Source of the DNA: Setomelanomma holmii
Taxonomy: Eukaryota > Ascomycota > Dothideomycetes > Pleosporales > Phaeosphaeriaceae
Direction of reading: 5' to 3'
Assembly: GCA_010015745.1 (NCBI GenBank)
Contig: ML978218.1
Location: 124,001 to 188,000 of the forward strand
Length of the DNA: 64,000 nucleotides
Position numbers and translations under genes: made by a program. The notes below the pieces were generated by a model. That model saw nothing but the letters and a program-made list of their open reading frames with translations, made no database searches and was not told the origin of the DNA. Position 1 is the stretch's first letter; each line of letters opens with the position of its first letter. This document shows, piece after piece, positions 34,431 through 46,304 of the stretch.

Positions 34431-34980
34431 GACGTCGCAGACTCGGAGGCTGAAGCGTCAGAGATAGCGGAAAGGGTACTGGCACCTGTCCGACTTTTGA
34501 AGGCGGTGCGGAGTTCTCAGTATATCGTTGTATATTTATTGGAAATCGCGATTGTAGGACGCAAGTCAGAAGTGTCCTGATGGTGCATCAGGTGAAGCTG
34601 CTTCAGTAATGCGTCAATTGCATCACGGCGCACACCTGTGTCAGTGGTAGAATATGATGATGCTACTTATGAAAGACAGCCACATTAGTTCCATTATGGT
34701 AGGACTACAACTTTGCAATATGAGTTTGTATTAGCAGACTATGCTACATTAAGCTGTCCGCGAGAGACGAAATGTAATGTACACTGTACAGAAGGTACAA
34801 AGTCGATGATGCAGCCACAACGTCCATCTGCGTACCGTACCAATTCCATTATCTATATTCCACGAAGGTCACATATAATGCGACACCGAGAAGTAACGAG
34901 TGACCCGTAAGCCAAAGACACCAACCGTGCTGAAACCGATCCAGCATAGTTTGTCGGGACCACGAACCAACCACGAGGCT
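34431..34980. other. Intergenic stretch between convergent genes
   Basis: No coding frame is seen; it holds the 3' ends of the DUF3632 and sugar transporter genes. Confidence 0.4.
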
Positions 34981-36823
34981 CTAGACCTTGGGCTCCACGG
35001 CGACGTCCTCGACTTGGCTGTGGCCAGCCCTACCGACCTTGACATCGCCCTTTTCGATGTCGCGCTGAAGCTGGTCAAGACGCGAACCGGTCTTGCTGGT
35101 CTTCCAGGGCGGAACGCCGTGATCGAAGATGTCGTCCATCTCCTCAAGTGTCTTGCCCTTCGTCTCGGGTGCGGTCAGGAACATGTGAATGAAGGCGAGG
35201 GCGTTGAAGGTGCCGAAGATCATGTACATCTTCCAGTTAATGCTCCACAGAAGAGGCGGGACGGCGAAGGCGAGAATACAGTTCCAAGTCCTGTTTGCTG
35301 TTAGCATGAGGAGAATTTACAGTGCGTAACGTGCGACTCACCAGTTGGAGGCTGTGGCGAGGGACACAGCCTTCGCGCGAACCTTGGAGGGGAAGATCTC
35401 AGAGGGGTATGTCCACGAGGTCGGACCCCAGGTGGTAGCGAAGGTGGCAACGAAGAGATATGAACACGCGACGATGGCCTTAGAGACAGAGCCATGCTGC
35501 TTGGGGACGACCCAAGAGATATCCTTGTCGTTCGGGTCAGGGTTCGGATTACCGTAGGAAGCCTGGAGCGCGCCTGTGGTAAACAACCAAGTAGCCATCA
35601 AGAAGGAGCCGATGAGAAGAGCGGGGCGACGACCGAATCGATCGAGGTAGAGGATGGCGGGCAGGGTCATGGCCACGTTGATGATGTACTGAATCGACGC
35701 AGTCAGAAGCTCATCCGCAATGCCGGCACCGCGCATGATGAAGACGATATAGTACCTGATACGAGGTTAGTGTATGTCTCAAGTACCATTCGTACGTTAA
35801 GTTTCACTCACATCATGATGTTCATGCCGCAGAGTTGCGACCACATCTGGATGGACATGCCGAGAATGACACGCTTGAGGATGCGGGGCTTGACGAGCGC
35901 AGCAAAGGACGTCTCGGCTTGTTCGCGCTCGAAGCGGAGAGCATCCTCGATTTCCTTGTATTCAGCAAGGACCTTGGGGCTGTTCAGGTCGCCATGGCCG
36001 TGAAGATTAGCAAGTACCGAGAGAGCCTCCTCCCAGCGATCCTTTGATGCGAGCCAACGCGGAGAGCGAGGGAAGAAGAACATCCCAGCGAACAGGATGG
36101 CACCGGGGATCGCTTGTATACCCCACGGAATGCGGAAAGCGGCGGCGCCCTGGTCCTTGTTCTTGACACCGCCGTCGTAGAACGATGAGCCGTACTGAAT
36201 GAACTATACAGTCTGTTAGCTACGCCTCATCCAATTGCAGTATGAGCTTTACATACGTATTGGATGAGGATACCCCAGGTGATGGCCCATTGCTGAAGCG
36301 AAACAACGCGGCCACGGATTTCCTTAGGTGCGATCTCTGACTGGTAGACGGGCACAATAGCGGAACAGACACCAATAGCCCACCCACCGACGACACGACC
36401 GATACAAAGCAGAGCGACGCCGTTTGAGGCGGCCTGGAGGATAGCGCCTGGTTATACAGTCAGTCTGTCTCTCACGTCAAAGTCAGGTGATAGTTCACTA
36501 ACCGATGATCCAAACTAGAGCGGCAATTTGGATAGCCGTGCGGCGAGAGAGGCGGTCGGCAAGGAAGGAGCTGCAAAGGGCTCCAAAGAGACTTCCCGCA
36601 GGCATAGAGGCCGTGATGCCACCTTGGCGGTAGCCGCTCGGTGAGTTGAAGTATTTCTGGTACGCCGGAGTACCTAGGACACCGGACATCGACGAAATGT
36701 CGAAGCCGAACAAGCCACCGCCAATGGCGGCGAAAGCACAGATCGCTAGCCAACAAATTAGCTTGTGAGAGAGAATGGTCGCGCTCAACTTGACTTACCA
36801 TAGACGTTGTAGAAAGTCTTCAT
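34981..36823 (-). CDS. MFS sugar transporter (sugar porter family), 524 aa, intact
   Basis: A 12-helix proton-coupled or facilitative sugar permease of the plasma membrane. Six exons are joined by five introns (36746-36798, 36448-36502, 36204-36256, 35756-35811, 35291-35341), all keeping frame. Sugar porter signatures are present: GFDISSMSGVLG in helix 1, DRLSRRTAIQ, GRVVGGWAIGVCSAIVPVYQSEIAP, the FPRSPRWLASKDR motif, YLDRFGRRPALL, and PETKGKTLEEMD after helix 12. The first exon is tiny (MKTFYNVY). A related transporter at 52.8 kb is broken. Which sugar it carries cannot be told from sequence. Confidence 0.94.
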
Positions 36824-39119
36824 CTTGCCAAGTGGTTGAACCAGTATGGGTAGAATAGAACCTTGAAGTGGGGTGTGAGAGTAGCGGAGAGGAGGGCAAC
36901 AGGTCTTTATGGACTGGAGAGAGCTGTTCCGTCGCGTGCGTGATTTCTTGGGTTATAGTCCGTGCACAAGCTGCCACTAGCATTCACTCTTACGGTCTAC
37001 CTGCTCTCAGGCCCCCGGGCGCCTTCACCTGCTTCGCGACAGCGCCAAGCCTGTAACCCCGCAAACAAGCTCTTTGGCTGGGATACGAAACCCACAGAAA
37101 TCAGCAGCGATCCCGGGGTAGTGCAAGAGTGTGGCCCGGTATTGCTGTTGCAGGAACGCCCTCCAATGAGATCAGACTCGACAAATGTCCTGGTCCACCA
37201 ACTGGATCCTGCTCGCTGGCACGCAGTACTCCCAGCTCGTGCGTTACACTACAAGGACACCCAAGCGTGAGGCATGGCACAATGTAGGGTAACGAGAATT
37301 TCGCTGACAGGAAGGTGTCTCTTCCCATGCAGAATTTAGCCTTACCTGTGGTCACTCCAATATCTGTTTCAGGCAAGAATTTGCAACAGGGTGCTCCGAC
37401 AATACTGGGAATAGCGTCATATCAGGTTCTGGCGGTCCAATTACACATGCAGGTTTTTGCGCGTCGAAAGAGGTCAGGCGAAGAGCGTGCCGGGCGCGAG
37501 ATTGCCCAAGCTTCCAACAGCAAAGATGCACCGAAGTTGCCATGAGCTGCAGTGTTCTCCGTCTCGGCGCTGGGCAAGGTCAGGATCGGTTCTTGGCTGG
37601 GTGTGTGAGCGTTCAGTGCCATCGCAGATCGATGAGAGGGATCAAGGATTGTTCGCCCACCTGGACCCAAAATGGTGTGACTAACACAAGCCCAGAGCCA
37701 TCGATGGGAGCATGTCAGGCAAGACGTCAAAACAGTGTACGATCGGCAGACGCCTCAATGCAACGGCGCCTACCTTGATTCGGCATAGCTGATTGCCAAC
37801 CACGAGCCCTGAAGCCTTCGGTTTCCACTGCTCCGCATCATGGCATGCAACTCGCCAGCCCTTTCGTATAGTCGGTTGGGCTTGCATCTGGTGGTATTTA
37901 CCCGTTCGACGGGAGCGCATCGCTTACTCCTTCAAGTATTACAAGCGGGACAATAGTGATCATGCCACGGGGTGGCTGTTTCGTTGAATAACAAAGTCTC
38001 TGTGGTGCACAATCGGGAGACGAAGGAAGTCGAACGACAGCAACAATACCTGCAGGACTTCGAGGGAATCATTCGGCGACCGGACGATGTAGCGGAGTGG
38101 CGACCGGAAAGCGAGAGCGAGTGCGGTGCTGGACAGTCATCCACCCGAGCGCTGATCGAAGACGGCAGGCCAATGTCGAATTTTCGAGTCGCAACATTTC
38201 TCTACGGGCCGATGGGTGCGAGAAAGTCGCAATTGAGATCCGGATCAGTCTCGACTTCCTAAATCGACAGACGAGAGCGTACGACACCTCGCATGGATGA
38301 ACACACATGCCGCAATAATGCGCGCGAATAAGCCTGTAGTGTACAGTATGCCAATGAGCACCTGTGCCGCATTACGCCCTAATCTAGAGACTGTATGTTT
38401 CACTTTTTAGGTGCACCTGTCGCCTTGTTCACCTACCGACACGAACGAACCCGAGAGCGGCAAACAACATAGTTGCCCTAGGCAGGTCAACAACAAAAAG
38501 GATATAGTCGAGAGCTTCCGCGTATGGTTTTGAAGTTGTGGTTGTTGCTGTTTGCTCGATGAGGACGATGTGAGGTCGAGAGGGAGGCACCCCAACTATT
38601 GCTAGTTGCTAAGATAGCTACACCACAGCAGTTCGGGTATCGTTACGCAAGGGCGAGCTGACCGGTCGCCTTGTGTAATACACCCTGAAACCTAGGGAGA
38701 TATCGGGACAGCGACTCGGCAAGAGCACAGCAAGTGAAAGAGCTGGGCCGTATGCGAAGATAACAGCATGCGAATAAGTGGATCTGGAAGTCTATGAATT
38801 GCAAAGTACATCGCCAGCAGAATTAGATCTAAGAGCTCGGAATGCGCCCAGAAGGCCCAGAAATGAGGGACTCATCACTGCCATGACTCTTCCTAGTTCG
38901 TAAGCCCCACCCACGGTGTGGCCATTTGGGAATCGAAGAGGTGTACAGCGTTGCACCGCTCCGCCTACACTTCCCTACCATTTTCAAATCCACGAGGCGC
39001 ATTTCTCAGCCTACGCTCGCCGGTTCATCTTCAACACCTGTATCTTCTTCCTCATTCCTCTGAACTCCCGCCTTCCGAAGTATCACCTCAAGCACAATGC
39101 ATCCCGCGCCTGCGCCCTC
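36824..39119. other. 2.3 kb gene-poor stretch
   Basis: The first part is the promoter of the sugar transporter. No supported gene, repeat or transposon end was found in the rest; frames under 110 codons on both strands look random. Confidence 0.4.
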
Positions 39120-40050
39120 TCATCTCACATCCATCCACAACTTCCGCCACCACACTGTCTCTGCATCCAAGAACCAAGGCTTTGCAGCTTCGATCAGCTC
39201 TTCCGGCGATATCATACGATGCGGCTCTAAGTACGGAAGCGCCATGATGAAGACATCGCAGGTTGTAAAGCTGGTGCGTGCAAAGACGGCGTTGGCGATG
39301 CCGTGAGGCATGAGATCGGTCGTCGTAAGGACTAGCCCCGCTTGTAAGTCGGTGCGGGACTTGGAAAGGTTCGTCTAAAGGTCTATAAAGTCTATTCGTG
39401 AGCGTTGGTAGGTTCGCAGTGTATGTGGCGTTGTTCAAGTCCGTCGCAACGTCTTCTTCAATGCGCTGTGACCGAGACAGGAGTCGTAGTAACCAGCGTA
39501 AGGCGGACAAAGTAGTCCAGATTGTTTGCGACTTCGCTTGCTCTTCATCGGTGACAGCGAGTGCAATGTGCTTCTCGTGCGCAGTGATGACGGCTTTGAT
39601 GGTTTCCCTCTTGCCTCTTCCCCCACATCAAGATACGGTGTATCTCACCGCCCGTTCGTCCAGCACAGCTGACGACGGATCCTTCTTAGCAAGTGCTCCG
39701 AATCTTCTTCCTCTTATGGCAGTCCGCGATGCAAGCTCGATGTTTGCCCCTTGTCCAGGGTCTATCGGGTAGCTGCCGACGGGATCTTTTATCGCCTGAA
39801 CACCTGTTCCGTAGCACGAAGCAGTCGTGGCCAAACGTCTTTGTAGTGCCACAAAGATGCGGAAGGGCTCGCGCGTGCGTTGTCGAAGGTAGCGCGGATG
39901 GCTACAGTAAGCTTAAGTCGTCGACGTAAGGTGAGAAATGGTGAGCTGACCGCATCCGGCGATGCTTGTTGAACGATGAAAGGCAACTCAAGACCAAAAA
40001 CCGCAAATGTTAAATCCTGGCTAGAGATGCAAAGATTGTCACATGGATTG
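39120..40050 (-). pseudogene. Relic of an FAD-dependent monooxygenase (C-terminal half)
   Basis: Several short frames in order recall a fungal flavoprotein monooxygenase of the phenol/salicylate-hydroxylase type. These are ASLWHYKDVWPRLLRATEQV, then an IKDPVGSYPIDPGQGAN block corresponding to the conserved GD-x(n)-P-x-GQGAN motif that binds the FAD pyrophosphate and ribityl chain, then GKRETIKAVITAHEKH and a tail ending WWRKLWMDVR. The frame changes several times and an in-frame TGA follows the GQGAN segment. The N-terminal dinucleotide-binding GxGxxG half is absent. A possible old intron (donor GTCAGC, acceptor TGTAG) is out of phase. The identification rests on the GQGAN motif and its surroundings. 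Confidence 0.6.
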
Positions 40051-41345
40051 GGGACCTGCGGTATTTTTGTAACATCCTGGTCACGCAGATATCATGAGTG
40101 CGTATTTTCTGAACTTACGAGGCCCTGACAAGACTTTGCCGTTGTGTACGTACACTCAGCTCGAGACCTCAGCACATTCGCCTCTGCAAAGCCTCTACAA
40201 AGCCTATGCACGCACATCTTGCACCCAACACCGCCACTCCAATAGCTCAGTATCGCCGACTTGGAACCTGCGATGCAGTGTAACAGACGAACAAAGTGCC
40301 TTTCGCAAGTCGTGTCAAGTGCACATGTGTTGCTATCTTGTGATCAGCGCTGCGATTGGGATGGGTGGAGGCGTAGTGCGTTGCTAGTGGTTCGCTTGCA
40401 GATGACGTGCAGCGAATGAATGGTGCCAGACTGGGATGTGACTACCATGATGTGACGGGGACTTGTGAGCCACGGTGGAGGCGATACATGCAGAGAAAAG
40501 GGATGGAGGTATTGGGAATACTTGATATGGATTTGCGGTCGGAAGCGTGGCGAGCCGAGGGACGTGAAGGTTGGCTCGGGTGAACGAATAGGGACATTGA
40601 TTGCGCTTGAAGACCGCACGAATCAATGATTGTGACTGAGCATTCGAGAAGATGGGACGAGCCGCTGTGGATCAGGGACTATCGATTAGAAGATCTCCAA
40701 AGGTATCACTCGGTTATCTTCCGCTAGTTGAGCTTCCTCGCGCAAGCTGTGAGATCTTGGAGCCTGTCTGATTTCCCCATTGGCCAGCAAGCAACGCGGT
40801 ACCTGGACTTAGTATCGGTCTCCTTTTGGCTATCAATACGATAGATCGCTCTTGGAGAAAACCAACCTGGGCTTAGGAAAGATAACAAAGCATCAGACGC
40901 TCGCTTTACCGCTGCTCACCTTTGGTCGAGCGGAAGCTAGAAAGCTTCTGTGCAAATCGGTCCTTCTGATCTGAATATATTGTGAGTTGCTCCAACCAAA
41001 ATCTTCAACCTTTCCCAGGTGCAAATAGCTCTCCTAATGAGAAGCATTATCATTGATCATTGTCGAAATCCAGTGAAGTTCCTGTGCTATCATGGTACGG
41101 TATGCTTCGACCTTCGATAAGACATTGTAATTGGAAAGAGAGACTGACTGTGAATGAAGGACTCAGGTGTCATAGATTTAAAACGAGGCGTCTTGTACAG
41201 TATGTGTGCATTATACGTGTGCATGCCAAATGTCAAGCGCCGAACACCTTGATTGATGCTCAAATGGTATCACTGGCCTCTTCTGCATGCGATGAAAATC
41301 CAAACGCCATGATGCACATCCCTGATTGTCCAACGCTTCAACAGC
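40051..41345. other. 1.3 kb without a supported gene
   Basis: The missing N-terminal half of the monooxygenase relic is not recognisable here. No repeats or other features were seen. Confidence 0.4.
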
Positions 41346-42191
41346 TCATGCTGATGACGCAATCGCGCCTTCCCCCAATACCCGTGCTGCGAAGATGTAG
41401 AGCAGCATCGAGCCGAATACGATCTTCCACTTGTTCCGACTTAGCCAGCCTTGACCCGCGTCCCTCGCTATCTGCGCATCTTGCACGACCGTCGCACTTG
41501 CACCAGGTCTTCTCCTTAGGTTTACAACGTCGGGTGAGCAATGTGGTTGAGATGATTGCGCCGGTTTCGGTAGGCCGGTGGCAAGATCGATGCGCTTCTC
41601 ATTCATCCACTTCAAGTTTTCCTCGTCGACCTCTGGCCATTCAAGACGAAACTTTGCGCCGCCATCTCCAGCCTTGATACCACCAATGCCTCTTGAGTTT
41701 GACGATGGTTGTGTAGGCGCGCCAGTGGCTGACGGAACAGGTTTTGACCCACCGCCCGTACTGTTCCACCACCTTGTCCTCCGTGCGAACAGCTTTCGCT
41801 CTGGCTCACTGGCCCTCACACTGCCCGTTGTCATCTCTTCGCTCGTCATGAAGCTCAGCAGGCCCGTCAGGATCGTGCTAACCTCCCATGCCGGGTTGAA
41901 GCTCTTGGGATGGAAATCGCTTATTGATAGACATAGTCGCGTAGAAGGCTGGAAACGGCCGCTCGGGGTGTGCATGCGGATTGCAGGCGGCGCGAAGGGA
42001 TAGTCGGGTGGGAACATAAGGGTGCCCCAGTATTGCCCACCTTCATATGGCGTCTCGGGTGGGCCAGTGAGGATGTAGTGCCATTCAAGAATGTTGGAGT
42101 CGCTGGGATGAGCGACGATGTACGGTGGAGGAGATTTCGAGATGGCTGCGTACTCTTTTGTTAGCCGCTTGGTGGCTGCTGGAGTGGCCAT
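41346..42191 (-). CDS. UBC6: Ubiquitin-conjugating enzyme E2, ER tail-anchored (UBC6 type), 281 aa
   Basis: UBC6 works with the Doa10 E3 ligase in ER-associated degradation. The start MATPAATKRLTKEY opens a UBC fold with FPPDYPFAPPAIRM and the active-site Cys in RLCLSISDFHP, followed by WEVSTILTGLLSFM. A hydrophilic linker of about 80 residues leads to a C-terminal hydrophobic tail anchor (WKIVFGSMLLYIFAA). The frame extends upstream but only from a TTG, so the ATG at 42191 is the start. No intron. Divergent from SAM50. Confidence 0.95.
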   Translation of the reverse strand: MATPAATKRLTKEYAAISKSPPPYIVAHPSDSNILEWHYILTGPPETPYEGGQYWGTLMFPPDYPFAPPAIRMHTPSGRFQPSTRLCLSISDFHPKSFNPAWEVSTILTGLLSFMTSEEMTTGSVRASEPERKLFARRTRWWNSTGGGSKPVPSATGAPTQPSSNSRGIGGIKAGDGGAKFRLEWPEVDEENLKWMNEKRIDLATGLPKPAQSSQPHCSPDVVNLRRRPGASATVVQDAQIARDAGQGWLSRNKWKIVFGSMLLYIFAARVLGEGAIASSA

Positions 42192-42554
42192 TGTGAGTGT
42201 GTGGACGGTGGATAGGTGGGCAGATTCCCAAAGAGTATACGTTTGCGGAGTTCGGGAAGGTGAGACAGCTGTCGCGAATAGAAGGTGGCGGAAAGATAAG
42301 GAAGTCGATGGACCGTGGTGACTTGTGTCGCTGCTGCCTGCGTGTGTGATGTTTTTCGGTCCAGAGTAGGGGCGGAAGGTGAAGTAAATATGAAGGGAAG
42401 TATAGAGAAATGCGCACTGCCTCACTGGCTTACCGTGGTTCCGGGGTGTTAGCGGCTGCACGTGACGTGACAATGTTCCGCCGGACGGGCTAGGATTCCG
42501 AAGTCGATCAAGTTTCAGCGCCAAGCATTGAGCAGCTCAGCACCAACAGCGTCA
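42192..42554. promoter_or_regulatory. Shared divergent promoter of UBC6 and SAM50
   Basis: The 363 bases separate two outward start codons. No element could be assigned beyond that. Confidence 0.4.
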
Positions 42555-44211
42555 ATGGCTGCACCTAACGAAGACGATGTAAGCCCTTAATCCACGTGAA
42601 ATATGTATTCCCAAGCTGATTGAAATTAGGTCTTCGAAAGGCTGAAGAACAAGACAGATGCGGCCGAGCAGAAGCGGCAACAAGATGAGCTCAACGTGCG
42701 GTTACACGCCCAACATAACAAGTCGCAAGAGAGGTTGGGAGAACTGGTATGATGCTAATTAGTATATTTGGAGCTCAATCTGATATATAGAACAGATTGG
42801 TGACAATACCACCCTGCCAGTGACGATATCATCAGTCCGCATCCTCCACGCCAACCGGACGCGAAGAAGCTTCCTTGAGCGGGTGGTCGAGCCCCTTCTG
42901 AGCGCGAACCGCACTGAGCCATACACACTCGAAGAGGCATTGAAGGAGGTCGGCGACGCCACAGATAAGCTCAATCGCTTCGGTATGGCAGTACGCGACA
43001 AGACTAGGGATGACATCTAACGTTAGCTAGGCATTTTCAAGTCGCCCATCTCAGTCTACCTCGACCGTCCAAACCAGTCAATCGCCTCGTCATCCCCCAC
43101 CGACGTCGACGTTTACATCTCCGCATACGAGCGTGGCAGCTATACCATCAAGACAGGAACCGAGGCCGGCGCATCGGAAGCAGATGCATACGTGCACGCT
43201 GAGCTGCGAAACCTGTTTGGTGGAGCAGAAACACTCAACGCACACGGATCGCTAGGGACACGGACGCGTTCGGCTTACTCTCTCGCCTTCGACTCCCCAA
43301 TACTGAGCAACCCGGATCTCAAGTTTCAGGTCAATGGCTTTGCAAGCTCGACTCTCAAGAGCTGGGCAAGTCACGAGGAGGTACTGAGAGGCGGAACATC
43401 GAAGCTGCTGTGGAGATCAAGAACTGGACACGAGCACACTCTTGGCTATTCAGGCATTTGGCGACAGGTTACGAGTCTTGCTGAGAACGCATCGCCAACT
43501 GTACGAGCAGACGCTGGCGACTCCTTCAAGTCAAGCCTGACGCACACTTGGACAAATGACAAGCGCGACTACCCCCTCCTCCCCAACAGCGGTTATCTCA
43601 TGAAGTCAGTCTCTGAGCTGGCAGGGTTGGGTGGTCTACAAGGCGATGTCGCATTCTTCAAGTCAGAAGCCGAGTCGCAAGTTGCGCTCCCGTTCGGCGA
43701 CACTGGCATCACCCTTACAGCCAGTCTGCGCGGAGGTCTCATCTACCCACTCGCTCTCCCAGGCCAGAACCAGCCACAAGCATCCCGCATCAACGACCGC
43801 TTCACGCTCGGCGGACCCAACAATGTCCGTGGCTTCCGCCTCGCCGGTTTAGGCCCACATGATGGCCCCGACGCTGTCGGTGGCGACGTTTACGCCGCGG
43901 GTGGTGCCTCGCTGCTCCTCCCCGTCCCACGCGTCGGCAAAGAAACGCCCCTGCGACTCCAGGCCTTCATCAACGGTGGTCGCCTCCTTGCCCTGAAAGG
44001 GCAGGGCAAAGCAGGCAACGTACAAAACAGCTTCAAGAAGACTTTGTCAAGTCTGACAGACGAGTTGCCCAGCGCAGCAGCTGGCGTTGGTTTGGTGTAC
44101 GCGCACCCGATTGCGAGATTCGAAATTAACTTCAGCTTACCGCTTGTGATGAGGGCGAAGGAAGAGGGAAGGAAAGGGTTGAGCTTTGGTGTCGGGATTG
44201 AGTTCTTGTAG
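42555..44211 (+). CDS. SAM50: SAM50/Tob55, Omp85-family sorting and assembly machinery core of the mitochondrial outer membrane, 502 aa
   Basis: SAM50 inserts beta-barrel proteins into the mitochondrial outer membrane. Four exons join across introns 42579-42629, 42747-42795 and 42983-43030; the third restores LNRFGIFKSPISVYLDRP. A coiled N-terminal stretch (KTDAAEQKRQQDEL) leads to a POTRA-like region and then a 16-strand barrel with alternating hydrophobic residues. The Omp85 signature block FTLGGPNNVRGFRLAGLGP lies near residue 365 and the barrel ends in the beta signal-like strand GLSFGVGIEFL. Length fits the family. Confidence 0.95.
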
Positions 44212-45593
44212 ACTAGTGTGTGTAAGGCTTGCTGAAGAGAGGTGTAGATATGTACGACTAAATTAGTAGAATTCTGATGTGCATTCAGTGCTTGAGCAGA
44301 CTGATACTGCTTGGTTGGGCAGATTTTGTGGGAATCGTGAGTTGCTGTGACGTTTCGGGTGCACTTGAGGCATTCAACTATGCAATAGCGAATGATTCGA
44401 AACGGACATGCATCTGTTGACTCCCTCGCTCATGCGAATTGAAGATGTTGCCTATCTAGGCAGCTTCTCAACAAGCGTGAGTCTATGTGACGTTTCCGGA
44501 ATATTTATATTTGTCAACTATCCTGTTTAGTCTTCCCTGGCCGCAGTGAAACGCAACGTGTTTTGCTTTCACTTTCAGGGAACTGAAGAATTTGCCTATT
44601 CGAGTAGGTTGCAACATAGTGTGGGTTGCTGTACCGGTTTAGGTGCAGTTGCCGGCCTCAACTGGGTCTGAGGTGCATGCTGGAAGAGAGTTGAAAGCAC
44701 TTGCGGCCTCCACAGTGAGCTTTCGCGACTTCGAAAGTTGTGGTTGAGTGTTTCCTCAATGGGTAGGTTTGAGGAAAAGTGTTGATTACTGCGCTGTTCG
44801 GTTGAGCTCAACTGTCCTTCGAAGGGTCGGTTGAGTTCCCTTAAATGCACTGAGCTACTCCAGGCTCTGTTTCCACCACGCGCCCTCCGATCCACTTTGA
44901 ATTGACTGACGATTGTCAATCGACAACGGCCATTATGCGCTCATGTCTTGCAACTGGTGCGAAAGCCCAGCCCATCCCACTGGGTTGCTGCTTATTCTGA
45001 TAGAACTGCGAGTCCTCTACCTGCGCGGTCCAGATGTTGTTCATGTGCAGCCGGCTAAACTAGGCCAACTAAGGCAAGGTGACGATGCAGCGGAGACCTC
45101 GCGACCCACCCGCATGCGCCATTGCCGTTGAGCTCAGCTTCTTCCTCACCTCTCTTTCGAGTATAGACCTCGAATTGTTTTTCACCGCTGCGATGAGTTT
45201 CCCCTCGCAGAACTATTGGAAATCTACTCTGCCACTTTCAGTTAATGCTACGCTTACGATGGCAAAATCTGCCCCTGAGCATCATCCAAAGCAAGGCTGC
45301 AATTCGCCGTTGCGGATGCAGGGATCTCATGATCTGCAAGGGCGCCCGCGATGCCGATTGGACGGTTGAAGATGCGAATGTAGAAGGCCGGTAGGTATGA
45401 TGGCATCTGTGGCACCTTACATCTGTCGTGCCTGCATCGGTCCCAGGATGCGTGTTGCAGGTATATAGACAGGCTTTACCGTCTTGTGGTGATCCAAACC
45501 GAATCCCGAATTTAAGACATTTCACATCGCGCATTTTGACAGGCCAGTGATTGCTACATTTCGTTCCACATAATACTTCACAACAGATCCACG
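44212..45593. other. 1.4 kb without a supported gene
   Basis: No domain-bearing frame on either strand. The last 60 bases form the leader of the next gene. Confidence 0.4.
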
Positions 45594-46193
45594 ATGCGAT
45601 CGTCAACATATACCCTCCTCGCGGTGGCTGGAGCTTCAATATGCACAGCGCTGCCGACTAACCTCACAAACTTCCTGCTGGTCACGACATCACAGCTCGA
45701 TCCCAGCTGCAACTCATCTGAGCTCAAGGCTGTTTCAGCGACGTCGCTATTCGTACGTAACATCTCCTATAGCCAATTGCGCATGCTTCGAAAAAATTGA
45801 TATACCTCTAACATGGCACTAACACGACTCAAGGACCCTTTCAATCAGCCTGCACTGCTCCTTCGCCTCATTGGCCCTGGCTACAACTCGCTCCCGAACT
45901 TCACTCTTACCTCCGGCACGCTATCGACGTACGCACAAGCACCATTCGGCGGTGGTGTGAAGCTGTACAACAGTACCGTAGTTGAGGCAGGCAATGAGCT
46001 CCAGTTTCTAGCGTCAGCACAACCAGCCGGCAACCTGGCGCTCGACTCCGGGTATCTGTTGACTGTGAATGGCGAGAGAGAAGGTTGGACGATATGCGAT
46101 GGGCCATTGGAGAACGAGGCGCTGAGCTGGAAGGGCACGGCTGAAGGATGCCAAGCGACATATTTGCATGCTGTCACGAAAGCGCCTTATTGA
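45594..46193 (+). CDS. Small secreted glycoprotein, 172 aa
   Basis: Exon 1 encodes a signal peptide (MRSSTYTLLAVAGASICTAL) and an Asn-rich start of the mature part; exon 2 is joined by an 81-base intron (45753-45833) with a GTACGT donor. The mature chain is beta-prone with several Asn-x-Ser/Thr sites (NLTNF, NSSEL, NFTL, NSTVV) and a PGYNSLPNFTLTSG stretch. Three cysteines in the mature part are not in a known pattern. It resembles the widespread small secreted ascomycete proteins of unknown function (DUF7907/PhiA-like in general layout), but I would not name it. It is convergent with the oxidase gene, 112 bases apart. Confidence 0.75.
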
Positions 46194-46304
46194 AGTATCA
46201 CATGACGGGGAGACACAGAAGATGGCACAATCTATAATTCACCTACAAATCTAGGACTAGGAAATGGAATACATAATGTAATGCCTCCACTCTCCAATGA
46301 GAGC

